64,000 bases of DNA from Microbacterium sp. (GCF_003248605.1 NZ_QFPF01000003.1:25124-89123), one strand, 5' to 3'. Shown: positions 54,999 to 63,655, counted from the stretch's first letter. Notes: generated by a model from the letters alone, not told the origin. Numbers and translations are program-made.

Positions 54999-55988
54999 AT
55001 GGTGAGCATCACGGGCGATATGAGCCCCCTCCACCCCGACCGCAACCTCGCTCTGGAGCTCGTGCGTGCCACGGAGGCGGCATCCATTCGCGCCGTACCG
55101 TTCATCGGACGCGGCGACAAGCTCGCCGCGGACGCCGCCGCCGTCGACGCGATGCGCGCGTTCTTCACGACCGTCAACTTCGACGGCGTCATCGTCATCG
55201 GCGAGGGCGAGAAGGATGAGGCGCCGATGCTGTTCAACGGAGAGAAGGTCGGCAACGGCCGAGGGCCGCAGTGCGACGTCGCCGTCGACCCGATCGATGG
55301 CACCTCGCTGACGGCGGCGGGTCGGCAGAACGCGCTCTCGGTGATCGCGGTGTCGGATCGTGACACGATGCTCGACGCGTCGTCGGTGTTCTACATGGAC
55401 AAGCTCGTCACCGGCCCGGCGGGCGTGGGCGTCGTCGATATCCGTCTGCCCGTCGGAGAGAACATCCGACGGCTCGCGAAGGCGCTCGGCAAGCCGGTCG
55501 ACGAGATCGTCGTGTCGGTGCTCAACCGCCCGCGGCACGAGCAGCTCATCGCCGACATCCGTGCGGCGGGAGCGGGCACGCGCCTGATGTCCGACGGCGA
55601 CGTCGCGGGCGGAATCAACGCCGCGCGCCACAACGCCCGCACCGACATGTGCGTGGGCATCGGCGGCAGCCCCGAGGGCATCGTCACGGCGTGTGCGATC
55701 AAGGCGCTCGGCGGGCACATCCAGGGCCGCCTCTGGCCGCGCGACGACGCGGAGAAGCAGAAGGGCGCCGATGCGGGGCTGCGCACCGACGGTCACGTCT
55801 ACGAGGCCGACGAGCTGGTCAAGGGCAACAACACGATCTTCGTGGCGACCGGCGTCACCGACGGCCAGCTCGTGGCCGGCGTGCGTCGCGAGGGCGACTT
55901 CATCTACAGCGAGAGCGTCGTGCTGCGCGGCCGGTCGGGCACGCTGCGGCGCATCACGTCGGAGCACCTGACCTCGAAGTGGCTGTGA
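54999..55988 (+). CDS. glpX: Class II fructose-1,6-bisphosphatase
   Basis: A 329-residue GlpX-type phosphatase of gluconeogenesis. The metal-binding motifs are GRGDKLAADAAAVDAM, VIVIGEGEKDEAPML and VAVDPIDGTSLTA. The substrate side shows SPEGIVTACAIKALGG and GRSGTLRRI. Class II FBPase is the usual form in actinobacteria. TAGGCT lies 6 bases before the ATG, a leaderless start. Confidence 0.97.
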   Translation: MVSITGDMSPLHPDRNLALELVRATEAASIRAVPFIGRGDKLAADAAAVDAMRAFFTTVNFDGVIVIGEGEKDEAPMLFNGEKVGNGRGPQCDVAVDPIDGTSLTAAGRQNALSVIAVSDRDTMLDASSVFYMDKLVTGPAGVGVVDIRLPVGENIRRLAKALGKPVDEIVVSVLNRPRHEQLIADIRAAGAGTRLMSDGDVAGGINAARHNARTDMCVGIGGSPEGIVTACAIKALGGHIQGRLWPRDDAEKQKGADAGLRTDGHVYEADELVKGNNTIFVATGVTDGQLVAGVRREGDFIYSESVVLRGRSGTLRRITSEHLTSKWL

Positions 55989-56104
55989 CGCGGAGCATCT
56001 GCGACCCGATCGTTACCTGACGAACGGCGGCCGGTCTGCGACAATGGATGCTGCCAGTCAGCGTCGACGGTGACCCCAGCACAGCAGACACAGGACGGTT
56101 TCGC

Positions 56105-56314
56105 ATGAGCACCAGCACTGCGCAAGAACCGAGGACCGGCGCGATCGCGGTCGTCGCCGATGCCGTCGATCCCGCACGCCGCTCGGACGTGCTCCTTCGC
56201 GTGCGGCGCGAAGAGGGGCACGAGATCAGCGTGTGGTGGATGGTCGGCGCCTTCGTCGCGGTCTCGGGCACGGTCGTCGCCCTCATGAGCCTCATCCCCG
56301 GCGGCGGGGCCTGA
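56105..56314 (+). CDS. Small C-terminal-helix membrane protein (69 residues)
   Basis: A short protein with a soluble N-terminal half (AIAVVADAVDPARRSDVLLRVRREEGHE) and one C-terminal membrane helix (VWWMVGAFVAVSGTVVALMSLIPG). AGGACGG lies upstream of the ATG. Its stop codon abuts the rmuC stop with no gap (TGA|TCA). Tail-anchored layout; family unknown. Confidence 0.65.
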   Translation: MSTSTAQEPRTGAIAVVADAVDPARRSDVLLRVRREEGHEISVWWMVGAFVAVSGTVVALMSLIPGGGA

Positions 56315-57526
56315 TCAGTCGTCCGCCGCGATCCGGTCCCTGAGGTCGCCGACGTCGGCGCTCGCGACGAACTCGGAGCTCGTCAGGGGTCGGGTGCGCT
56401 CGGTGAGGGGAACGGCCTCCGGAAGCAGCTGGGTCTCGTCGATGCCGGGGAACTGGCGTGCGGTGACGAGGACGCGCGACTCCAGTGAGCCGGCGAATCG
56501 GTTGTAGCTCTCGACGGTGCGCTCGATCGACCGACGCAGGGCCTCGGCATGTCCCGCGAGCGAACCCAGCCGCTGGTAGAGCGTCGAGCCGAGGTCGAAC
56601 AGCCGGCGGGCCTCGACGGAGACGTCCTGCTGCGTCCAGGCGAACGCCACGGTCTTGAGGACGGCCCAGAGGTTGACGGGCGACGCGAGGGCCACCCGGC
56701 GCGTGAAGGCGTAGTCGAGCAGGGCCGGATCCTCATCGAGTGCCGTCGCCAGCAGGGACTCGTTGGGGATGAAGCAGATGACGAACTCGGGCGCCCCCTC
56801 GATGCCTGTCCAGTACGCCTTCTTCGCCAGGGCGTCGATGTGCACGCGCACCGCGCGCACGTGGCGCTGCAGCAGGGCGGTTCGGCGCTCGGCCTCGTCG
56901 CCCGACGCGGTCACCGGGATCGCGGTGGCCTCGAGGTAGGCGTCGAGGGGAACCTTGGCGTCGACGGGGATCGCGGCGTCACCCGGGAGGCGGATGATCA
57001 TGTCGGGCCGTCCCGCGCCCTGATCGGTGGCGATGTGGGTCTGCAGGGTGAAATCGACGTGGCGTGTGAGGCCCGCCGATTCGACGACCCGGCGCAGGGC
57101 GGTCTCGCCCCACACCCCGCGCGTGCCGTTGGAGCGCAGCGCCCCGGCGAGCGACTCGGTCGTGCGCCTGAGCTGCTCGTCGGTCTCGAGCGACAGGCGG
57201 AGCTGTGCCGAGATCGCGCCGTACTGTGCGCCCCGTTCGCGCTCGAGGTCGGTGATCTGCCGCTGGACGCTCTGCAGCGTCTCGCGCACGGGGGAGAGCG
57301 CCTGCAGCACGGCCTGGTCGCGGCGCTCGCGTTCGGCCCGGTCGGCGTCGGCCGCGCGCTGGTGCGCGAGCTGCTCGCGCAGGCCCGCGACGAGTGACTC
57401 GGCGCCGCCCGCGCGGGCGCGCAGGGTGGCGAGCTCCGTCTGCGCGCGGCCGCCCCGTGCCAGCCAGCCCAGCAGCGCGCCGAGAACGAGGGCCGCGAGG
57501 GCCACGACGAGTGTCAGCGGTTCCAT
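56315..57526 (-). CDS. rmuC: DNA recombination protein RmuC
   Basis: A 403-residue protein. The N-terminal membrane helix (LTLVVALAALVLGALLGWLA) and coiled coil (about residues 28-110) precede the RmuC nuclease-like domain with SNGTRGVWGETALRRVVESAGL, PVDAKVPLDAYLEA, EFVICFIPNESLL and AFTRRVALASPVNLWAVLKTVAFAW. It limits inversions at short inverted repeats in E. coli; the same role here is inference. It converges with the small membrane protein. Confidence 0.94.
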   Translation of the reverse strand: MEPLTLVVALAALVLGALLGWLARGGRAQTELATLRARAGGAESLVAGLREQLAHQRAADADRAERERRDQAVLQALSPVRETLQSVQRQITDLERERGAQYGAISAQLRLSLETDEQLRRTTESLAGALRSNGTRGVWGETALRRVVESAGLTRHVDFTLQTHIATDQGAGRPDMIIRLPGDAAIPVDAKVPLDAYLEATAIPVTASGDEAERRTALLQRHVRAVRVHIDALAKKAYWTGIEGAPEFVICFIPNESLLATALDEDPALLDYAFTRRVALASPVNLWAVLKTVAFAWTQQDVSVEARRLFDLGSTLYQRLGSLAGHAEALRRSIERTVESYNRFAGSLESRVLVTARQFPGIDETQLLPEAVPLTERTRPLTSSEFVASADVGDLRDRIAADD

Positions 57527-57585
57527 GCCCTCATGCTGTCAGCGACCTCGGACATCCCGGTGTCGGGCGCGCTGCCCCGGGGACG

Positions 57586-58179
57586 TCAGGCGACCCGCGC
57601 GACAGCCGCGGCTGCCTCGAGCCGCGACACCCGCACGCCCGCGGCAGCCGTGAGCGCCGCGAGGTCGTCGGCGCCGTGCCGCGCGCCGGCGTCGATGACG
57701 ATGCGGGCGCAGGCCTCGGCATCCGCGGTGGCGTCGTGGTGGGCGAAGCCCGAGAAACCCGCCTCGGCGGCCACGAACGGCAGCCGGTATGACGCGAGGG
57801 CGTAGGTCTTGCGCGCGATCTGGAGCGAGCACGCGTATCGGTACGGCGGGCATTCGTCACCCGTCGCGGCGCTCGCGCGGCGCAGGACGTTCATGTCGAA
57901 GCCCGCATTGTGGGCGAGCAGCACATCGGCGCCGGCGAACGCGCAGAGGTCGCCCAGCTGCTCGGTCCAGCCCTTCGCGCGAACGACGTCGGCGGCGCGG
58001 ATGCCGTGGATGCCGGTGTTGAACGGGGCGAATTCGTCGTGCCCCGCGGGCGGCCGGATCAGCCATCCCGCCCGGGCGACCACCCGACCGTCGCGCACCC
58101 GCACGAGTCCCACGGCACATGCGGATGCGGCGCTGGAGTTCGCCGTCTCGAAGTCGATGGCGGTGAAATCCAGGGGCAC
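57586..58179 (-). CDS. DEDD-type 3'-5' exonuclease (DnaQ/epsilon-like)
   Basis: A 197-residue exonuclease. ExoI: FTAIDFETANSS (Asp, Glu). ExoII: LLAHNAGFDMNVL (Asp). ExoIII: HHDATADAEACARIV (His, Asp; DEDDh type). There is no BRCT or polymerase domain. GTG 58179 is chosen, since the fold starts at the next residues. An ATG at 58290 would add 37 Arg/Ala-rich residues of unlikely coding quality. Such proteins act in proofreading or oligonucleotide degradation. Confidence 0.88.
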   Translation of the reverse strand: MPLDFTAIDFETANSSAASACAVGLVRVRDGRVVARAGWLIRPPAGHDEFAPFNTGIHGIRAADVVRAKGWTEQLGDLCAFAGADVLLAHNAGFDMNVLRRASAATGDECPPYRYACSLQIARKTYALASYRLPFVAAEAGFSGFAHHDATADAEACARIVIDAGARHGADDLAALTAAAGVRVSRLEAAAAVARVA

Positions 58180-58311
58180 GACCCCACCCTCGCGGCGCGG
58201 GGCGGCAGCGGGGCGCAGGCGCGCCGTGCATCCGCGGGGTCGACCCCCGGCATCCGTCGCGCGTATCGCCCCGCGGGCCGGCCGGGGCATCCGCGCCTAG
58301 ACTGAGTGCCC

Positions 58312-59385
58312 GTGGCTCTCACTATCGGCATCGTCGGCCTGCCCAACGTCGGCAAGTCCACCCTCTTCAACGCCCTGACCAAGAACAACGTGCTCGCGGC
58401 GAACTATCCGTTCGCGACGATCGAGCCCAATGTCGGCGTGGTGAACCTGCCCGATTCACGTCTGGCGAAGCTCGCCGAGGTGTTCGGCAGCGAGCGCATC
58501 CTGCCCGCGACGGTGTCGTTCGTCGACATCGCCGGCATCGTGCGCGGGGCGAGCGAGGGGGAGGGGCTGGGCAACCAGTTCCTCGCGAACATCCGCGAGG
58601 CCGAGGCGATCGCGCAGGTCGTGCGCGGCTTCACCGACGACGACGTCGTGCACGTCGACGGTGCGGTCAACCCGCAGAACGACCTCGAGACGATCAACGC
58701 CGAGCTCATGCTCGCCGACCTGCAGACCCTCGAGAAGGCGATCCCGCGCATCGAGAAAGAGGTCAAGACCAAGAAGACCGAACCCGCCGCCCTCGAGGCC
58801 GCCGTCGCGGCGAAGGACGCGCTCGAGCGCGGAGTGCTGCTGTCGGGGTCGGGCATCGACCTCGCGCCGATCCGGGAGCTGGGCCTGCTCACCGCCAAGC
58901 CCTACATCTACGTCTTCAACGTCGACGAGGCGGTGCTGACGGATGCTGCGCGCAAGGCCGAGCTCGAAGCACTCGTCGCGCCCGCCCAGGCCGTCTTCCT
59001 CGACGCCAAGATCGAGTCCGAGCTGATCGACCTCGACCCGGAGGACGCCGCCGAGCTGCTCGCGTCGACGGGGCAGGAGGAGTCGGGTCTCGACCAGCTC
59101 GCGCGCATCGGGTTCGACACCCTCGGACTTCAGACCTATCTCACCGCGGGGCCCAAGGAGTCGCGCGCGTGGACGATCGGCAAGGGCTGGAAGGCCCCGC
59201 AGGCGGCCGGGGTCATCCACACGGATTTCGAGAAGGGCTTCATCAAGGCGGAGGTCATCTCCTTCGGCGACCTGATCGCCGCCGGATCGGTGCTCGAAGC
59301 CCGCGCCAAGGGCAAGGCCCGCCTCGAGGGCAAGGACTACGTCATGCAGGACGGTGACGTGGTGGAGTTCCGGTTCAACGTGTAG
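58312..59385 (+). CDS. ychF: Redox-regulated ATPase/GTPase YchF (OLA1 family)
   Basis: A 357-residue Obg-family P-loop protein. G1 GIVGLPNVGKSTLFNAL, G2/G3 region [22 protein letters not shown], and the altered G4 motif YIYVFNVDEA (NVDE instead of NKxD), which explains ATP preference in the family. The C-terminal TGS domain has TYLTAGPKESRAW and GDVVEFRFNV. GTG 58312 matches the family N terminus (ALTIGIVG); GTG 58306 is the alternative. TAGACT lies 8 bases upstream. Confidence 0.97.
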   Translation: MALTIGIVGLPNVGKSTLFNALTKNNVLAANYPFATIEPNVGVVNLPDSRLAKLAEVFGSERILPATVSFVDIAGIVRGASEGEGLGNQFLANIREAEAIAQVVRGFTDDDVVHVDGAVNPQNDLETINAELMLADLQTLEKAIPRIEKEVKTKKTEPAALEAAVAAKDALERGVLLSGSGIDLAPIRELGLLTAKPYIYVFNVDEAVLTDAARKAELEALVAPAQAVFLDAKIESELIDLDPEDAAELLASTGQEESGLDQLARIGFDTLGLQTYLTAGPKESRAWTIGKGWKAPQAAGVIHTDFEKGFIKAEVISFGDLIAAGSVLEARAKGKARLEGKDYVMQDGDVVEFRFNV

Positions 59386-59459
59386 CGCGGACAGCCGGCA
59401 TGGGACGATCCTTTGACTCCACGGCTTCGGAAGATCGCACAGAAAGAGGAATCGAGCGT

Positions 59460-60017
59460 ATGACGAGCATGCAGGTCTTCGAGCCCGAGGGGCGCGCCGT
59501 GCCCTACGCCGCAGAGGGGGAGGGTCCCGCGCTCGTCCTGATCGCGGACCGCGGACTGGCCGCAGAGTACCTCGAGCCGCTCGCGCACTCGGTCTCGCAG
59601 GAAGACTTCCGCGTCGTGCGGATCGGACTGCGCGAAGGCGCGATCGACGATCTCGCTCAGGATGTCGTCGACGTCATGGATCTCCTCGACATCGACGACG
59701 CGTGGGTGGGCGGACACGGCGCCGGCGGCTCGATCGCACGTCAGCTCTCCCTGGTGCATCACGCACGCGTCAACGGCGTGCTGCTGCTCGGCGTGGAGGC
59801 GCCCGAGGCCGCGCCACCGCTTGCGGAAGGGGTCCCCGTCCTCGTGATCCAGGGCACCGCGGACGATGTCACCCCGCCGGGCAACGGCGACGCGCTGCGG
59901 GCATCCGCGCCCGGCCTCGTCAGCGTCGTGCCGATCGAGGGCGGCGAGCACATGTTTCCCGCGACGCATGTCGGCGCGACATCCTGGGCCATCGAGGACT
60001 ACCTCGACTGGGATTGA
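59460..60017 (+). CDS. Short alpha/beta-hydrolase-like protein lacking the nucleophile serine
   Basis: A 185-residue protein with the alpha/beta-hydrolase order: VPYAAEGEGPALVLIAD, then the elbow VGGHGAGGSIARQLS, then an Asp-containing strand VPVLVIQGTADDVTPPG and a His loop EGGEHMFP. At the nucleophile elbow (normally GHSxG) the serine position is Gly87. It is also shorter than typical (about 250 residues), with no lid. Probably a non-catalytic or binding protein. AGAGGA precedes the ATG. It follows ychF by 74 bases. Confidence 0.72.
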   Translation: MTSMQVFEPEGRAVPYAAEGEGPALVLIADRGLAAEYLEPLAHSVSQEDFRVVRIGLREGAIDDLAQDVVDVMDLLDIDDAWVGGHGAGGSIARQLSLVHHARVNGVLLLGVEAPEAAPPLAEGVPVLVIQGTADDVTPPGNGDALRASAPGLVSVVPIEGGEHMFPATHVGATSWAIEDYLDWD

Positions 60018-60041
60018 GCCCGACGGCGGCACACTGGCGTG

Positions 60042-60392
60042 CTACCGCCCTTGACGCTTCTTGAACGGCTTCGGCTGACCCTTCACGACCGGCGCGCGGC
60101 CCTTGCCCTTGGAGGCTTTCGCCTTGCCCCCGGTCGATGCCATGGGCTTCGAAGCGGTCGGGGGCGCCTCGGCGATGCGTCGCGCGGCCTCGTCCTGCAG
60201 CAGACGGCCCGCCGGCGTCAGCCTCCATCCCGACTTCTCGCGCGCGAACAGCGGCTGACCGACCTCGGTCTCGAGCTTGTCGATCGAGGAGTAGAGCGCG
60301 GCGAGCGGGATGCCGAGCTCGTCCGCCGCGCGCGGAACATGCAGATCGGCGTCGATCACGGCGATGAACCGCCGCAGCTGGGTGATCTTCAC
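60042..60392 (-). CDS. Mini LysR-type DNA-binding protein with basic tail
   Basis: A 116-residue protein. Residues 1-62 are a complete LysR-type winged helix (ITQLRRFIAVIDADLHVPRAADELGIPLAALYSSIDKLE, VGQPLFAREKSGWRLTPAG). There is no LysR substrate-binding domain. Instead the C terminus is Lys/Gly/Pro-rich (GGKAKASKGKGRAPVVKG, KPFKKRQGR), like nucleoid-protein tails. GTG start with AAGGAT 6 bases upstream. It could be a nucleoid-associated or target-silencing protein. It converges with the hydrolase-like gene. Confidence 0.82.
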   Translation of the reverse strand: MKITQLRRFIAVIDADLHVPRAADELGIPLAALYSSIDKLETEVGQPLFAREKSGWRLTPAGRLLQDEAARRIAEAPPTASKPMASTGGKAKASKGKGRAPVVKGQPKPFKKRQGR

Positions 60393-60454
60393 CGGGATCC
60401 TTCGTTCGATGGTGCCGCTCGGGGCGACCTCTCGATCATCTCAGGCGCGCGTCC

Positions 60455-60793
60455 TCACCAGCCGTTCGTGTTGAACCACTGCGCGCGGGCGTCGGCCTCG
60501 GCATCCGTCCGCGCTCCGGCGAAGGCGTCGTGAGTGGCGAGACGATCCCCACGGGTCAGGGGGACGAACTCCGTGCAGACAGGGCACAGCGCCCGGCCGT
60601 GCGGGAACCCGTCCGGCAGGAGCGCGGCCGGAGCGGCCGTACGCCGAGACCCTGCGCACCGCGGGGGGTCGGCTTCGCGGTCCGTCCACATCGCGCCCGT
60701 GCCGCGACGATTGTGCAACCCCGCGTGCCCGGGCGGCCGACTGCAGATCACGCCGTTGCGGCGGCTGAAGCACCAGGCTGCCCGGGCATCCAT
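60455..60793 (-). CDS. Small Cys/His-containing protein of unknown function
   Basis: A 112-residue protein beginning DARAAWCFSRRNGVICSR and continuing PPGHAGLHNRRGTGAMW, PPRC and LCPVCTEFVPLTRGDRLATHDAF. The paired cysteines (WC...IC and CPVC) and histidines suggest a zinc-binding fold. The C terminus reads ARAQWFNTNGW. It starts 14 bases after the DJ-1-like gene, on the same strand, without a clear ribosome site. The reading frame has typical codon bias. I recognise no family. Confidence 0.6.
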   Translation of the reverse strand: MDARAAWCFSRRNGVICSRPPGHAGLHNRRGTGAMWTDREADPPRCAGSRRTAAPAALLPDGFPHGRALCPVCTEFVPLTRGDRLATHDAFAGARTDAEADARAQWFNTNGW

Positions 60794-60807
60794 GGTGGGG
60801 GTGGTGA

Positions 60808-61356
60808 TCAGGCGTGCTGGCCGGAGTGCTTGCCCTCGGCGATCTCCTCGATCACCTTGTCGTTGAAGGCCGGCAGGTCGTCCGGTGTGCGGCTCGTGAC
60901 GAAGCCCTGGTCGACGACGACCTCCTGATCCACCCAGTCGGCGCCGGCGTTGCGCAGATCCGTCTTCAGGCTCGGGTAGCTGGTGAGCGTGCGACCCTTC
61001 ACGACGTCCCCTTCGATGAGCGTCCACGCGGCGTGGCAGATCGCGGCGACCGGCTTGGACGCCTCGAAGAAGGCGCGTGCGAAGGCGACGGCCTTTTTGT
61101 CCATGCGCAGATGGTCGGCGTTGACGACGCCGCCGGGAAGCACGAGGGCGTCGTAGTCGGCGGCGTTCGCTGCGGCGGTCGTGAGGTCGACGGTCTGGGT
61201 GTGACCGTTCTTTCCCTCGATGGAGCCGGCCTCGGGGGCGATCAGCACGGCGGTGGCGCCGGCGCTGGTCACAGCATCCCAGGGGGAGGTCAGTTCGCTG
61301 TCTTCGTATCCGTCGGTCGCGACGAAGGCGACCTTCTTTCCACTCAGATCGTTCAT
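60808..61356 (-). CDS. DJ-1/PfpI-family protein (class I glutamine-amidotransferase-like)
   Basis: A 182-residue flavodoxin-like protein. The nucleophile Cys is in PVAAICHAAWTLIEGD, the conserved Glu in GYEDSELTSPW, and the glycine turn in LVLPGGVVNADHLR. The family includes proteases, glyoxalases/deglycases and chaperones; function is not set. TAGCGT lies 7 bases before the ATG (minus strand), a leaderless start. The region 61357-61697 upstream holds two inverted repeats and no further gene. Confidence 0.93.
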   Translation of the reverse strand: MNDLSGKKVAFVATDGYEDSELTSPWDAVTSAGATAVLIAPEAGSIEGKNGHTQTVDLTTAAANAADYDALVLPGGVVNADHLRMDKKAVAFARAFFEASKPVAAICHAAWTLIEGDVVKGRTLTSYPSLKTDLRNAGADWVDQEVVVDQGFVTSRTPDDLPAFNDKVIEEIAEGKHSGQHA

Positions 61357-61428
61357 GTCGTCGACGCTACGCCGGGCGCGGTGCGGGTGGCGGGGGCTTG
61401 ACAGGCCGAGCCTTGCCTCACCCGCGTT

Positions 61429-61488
61429 GGGGCGTCGGAATCACGGTGGGGCGTGCTGCTCCGCGCCCCACCGTCGCGCCGACGCCCC
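61429..61488. repeat. Imperfect inverted repeat, 25-base arms
   Basis: The arms GGGGCGTCGG...CGGTGGGGCG (61429-61453) and CGCCCCACCG...CCGACGCCCC (61464-61488) pair with four mismatches around a 10-base loop. A partial third CCCCACGGTGGG follows. It is unrelated to the GTCCCA family. Confidence 0.75.
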
Positions 61489-61570
61489 ACGGTGGGCCTG
61501 TTGGTCGCTGTCGGCCCTTGCGCCCCGCGTCGGGGCATCCATGTTCGGTCGCGCGTGCGGGCCGAGGGCG

Positions 61571-61621
61571 TGTCCCGATGGTTGTCGCCATGGAGCGGCC
61601 AGGCCGACAGAAAGTGGGACA
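61571..61621. repeat. Palindromic repeat family GTCCCA/GCGACAG, copy F
   Basis: Left arm TGTCCCGATGGTTGTCGC; right arm CCGACAGAAAGTGGGACA, with about five mismatches. It lies between divergent genes, so the family is not restricted to 3' ends. Confidence 0.78.
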
Positions 61622-61697
61622 CCAGGAAGACCCCGGTGGGACATCGACTCGTGCGTGCGCGGCCCGGGCCGCGCGGAGAGGTGTCTACGATGGGGGC

Positions 61698-61823
61698 ATG
61701 ACTTCCACGCCCGAGAACACCCCGCTGCAGACCCTGCGTCCCGTCGCCGACGAGAAGAACCTTCTCACGACGACGGATGCTGCCGCGTCATGCTGCGGTG
61801 GAGGCTGCTGCTCGACCAGCTGA
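61698..61823 (+). CDS. 41-residue peptide with Cys-rich C terminus (CCGGGCC)
   Basis: A short leaderless gene: TACGAT (61686-61691) lies 6 bases before ATG 61698, the same spacing as well-supported genes here. The product is TSTPENTPLQTLRPVADEK followed by NLLTTTDAAA and SCCGGGCCSTS. Two Cys pairs separated by three glycines suggest metal or thiol chemistry. A hairpin spans its stop codon. No family recognised with certainty. Confidence 0.62.
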   Translation: MTSTPENTPLQTLRPVADEKNLLTTTDAAASCCGGGCCSTS

Positions 61824-61847
61824 CCCCGCCGCAGCACGCGGCGGTCA
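61821..61847. terminator. Hairpin covering two convergent stop codons
   Basis: TGACC-CGCCGC pairs with GCGGCGGTCA (bulged) around a short AGCAC-type loop. The stem contains the TGA of the Cys-rich peptide and the TCA (stop) of dodecin. A compact shared terminator. Confidence 0.6.
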
Positions 61848-62063
61848 GTCCTCCGGGTCCTCCAGGCGGAACCCCACCTTGAGGGTGACCTGGAAGTGCA
61901 GGACCTGCTCCTCGTCGGCGTGACCGCGCACGGAGACGACCTCGAACCAGTCGATGTTCCGGATCGTCTTCGATGCGCGGGCGATGGCATTGCGGATCGC
62001 CGCATCCATGCCCTCCGGGGAGGAGCCGACGATCTCGCTGACGCTGTAGGTGTGTGTGCTCAT
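61845..62063 (-). CDS. Dodecin (flavin-binding)
   Basis: A 72-residue dodecin. The family sequence SVSEIVGSSPEGMDAAIRNA, the flavin-stacking Trp in RNIDWFEVVSVRG and QVTLKVGFRLE are visible. Twelve subunits form a hollow shell that buffers flavin or FMN. TAACGT lies 7 bases before ATG 62063 (leaderless). Length matches the family exactly; an upstream ATG at 62111 is not needed. Confidence 0.95.
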   Translation of the reverse strand: MSTHTYSVSEIVGSSPEGMDAAIRNAIARASKTIRNIDWFEVVSVRGHADEEQVLHFQVTLKVGFRLEDPED

Positions 62064-62140
62064 GCGGGTGACGTTACGCCCGAATGGGCCGCGTCGACAG
62101 GCCGTTGACACGCACGGCGCGCGCCTCTAACCGGCCGGTC

Positions 62141-63655
62141 TCAGTGCACCATCGGCGGCCCGACCGAGTCGGCGGGCTTGCGGATGAAGAACGACAGTAC
62201 GACCGTCGGCGTCGCGATGATTGCGGCGGGCAGGAACGCGACCTGGGTTCCCGCGGCCTCTCCCGAGACCTCGGTGCCGCCGCCGGCCACGACGCCCGCG
62301 GCGACGCCCGACATGACGGTGATGAGCAGGGCGATGCCGGCCGCCCCGGCCACCTGCTGCACGGTGGAGACGATGGCGCTGCCGTGCGAGTAGAACCGAC
62401 GCTCGAGCGACCCGAGCGACGCCGTGAACAGGGGCGTGAATGACAGCGCCAGACCGATCGAGAGCAGAGTCTGCGCGACCGCGATCACCCAGATCGGGGT
62501 CGTGACGCCGAGCGTCGTGTAGAACCAGAGCAGGGCGCTGGCGATGATCGACCCGGGCACCAGGAGAAGACGCGGTCCGCGCTTGTCGTAGATACGGCCG
62601 ATGACCGGTCCGAGCAGGCCCATGGCCAGGGCGCCCGGCAGCACCACGAGACCCGTCTCGAGGGCCGAGACGCCGAGCACGCGCTGCATGTACAGGGGCA
62701 CGACCGTGATCGCGCCGAAGAACGCCATCGAGATCAGCAGGAACTGCACCACCGCCAGTGAGAAGTTGCCCGAGCGGAAAACCCGCAGATCGAGCAGGGC
62801 GTCGTCGCTCTTCTGCAAGCGCAGCTGACGCCAGACGAACATTGCCAGCGAGGCGACGCCGACCGAGAGCGCGACGATCAGCGCCACGGTCGAGGATGCG
62901 GATGCGGCCGCTGCGTCGGCTCCGCCGCCGTGACTGGCGGCTCCGCCGATCTGGCTGAGGCCGAAGACGACGCCGCCGAATCCGAGGGCCGAGAGGATCA
63001 CCGAGAAGACATCCAGCGGGGCCTTCTTGACCTCGCCGACATTGACCATCCAGCGTGCGCCCGCGATCAGCGCGACGAGGGCGATCGGCAGGATCAGCCC
63101 GAAGATCCAGCGCCACCCCACGGTGTCGAGCAGCACGCCCGAGACGGTGGGGCCGATGGCGGGAGCGAGCGAGATGACGACGCTGACGCGGCCCATCATG
63201 CGCCCGCGGGTCTGCGGCGGAACGAGGTTCATGATCGTGGTCATCAGCAGCGGCATCATGATCGCCGTGCCCGACGCCTGCACGACGCGGGCGACGACGA
63301 GCATCTCGAATCCCGGAGAGAGGAACGCCAGGAGCGTTCCGAGCGAGAACAGCGACATGGCGAGCAGGAACGCCGTCCGTGTGGTGAGCCGCTGCAGCAG
63401 GAATCCGGTCGTGGGGATCACGACGGCCATCGTCAGCATGAAGGCGGTGGTCAGCCACTGGGCATCGAGCGCCGTGATGCCGAGGTCGGTGATGAGGTGG
63501 GGGATCGCCACGCCCATCGTCGTCTCGTTGAGGATCGCCACGAACGCCGCGCCGAGCAGCAGCCAGATCAGGCGGTTCTCGCGTGCGCCGAGCGTCGGGA
63601 CGGATGCTGTCGCGGTGCCCTGCGTGGGGATGCTGTCGGTGCTCGTCGCTGACAT
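62141..63655 (-). CDS. DHA2-family MFS drug exporter (EmrB/QacA-like)
   Basis: A 504-residue transporter with 14 predicted membrane helices. The opening LIWLLLGAAFVAILNETTMGVAIPHL with DAQWLTTAFMLTMAV (motif D1/A region), TRGRMMGRVSVVISLAPAIGPTVSGVLLD (motif C, antiporter) and WRWIF are typical. AAGGAG precedes the ATG. Proton-driven multidrug export is the family role; substrates are unknown. A Gly/Ala-rich loop between helices 6 and 7 (GGAASHGGGADAAAASASS) is unconserved. Confidence 0.94.
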   Translation of the reverse strand: MSATSTDSIPTQGTATASVPTLGARENRLIWLLLGAAFVAILNETTMGVAIPHLITDLGITALDAQWLTTAFMLTMAVVIPTTGFLLQRLTTRTAFLLAMSLFSLGTLLAFLSPGFEMLVVARVVQASGTAIMMPLLMTTIMNLVPPQTRGRMMGRVSVVISLAPAIGPTVSGVLLDTVGWRWIFGLILPIALVALIAGARWMVNVGEVKKAPLDVFSVILSALGFGGVVFGLSQIGGAASHGGGADAAAASASSTVALIVALSVGVASLAMFVWRQLRLQKSDDALLDLRVFRSGNFSLAVVQFLLISMAFFGAITVVPLYMQRVLGVSALETGLVVLPGALAMGLLGPVIGRIYDKRGPRLLLVPGSIIASALLWFYTTLGVTTPIWVIAVAQTLLSIGLALSFTPLFTASLGSLERRFYSHGSAIVSTVQQVAGAAGIALLITVMSGVAAGVVAGGGTEVSGEAAGTQVAFLPAAIIATPTVVLSFFIRKPADSVGPPMVH

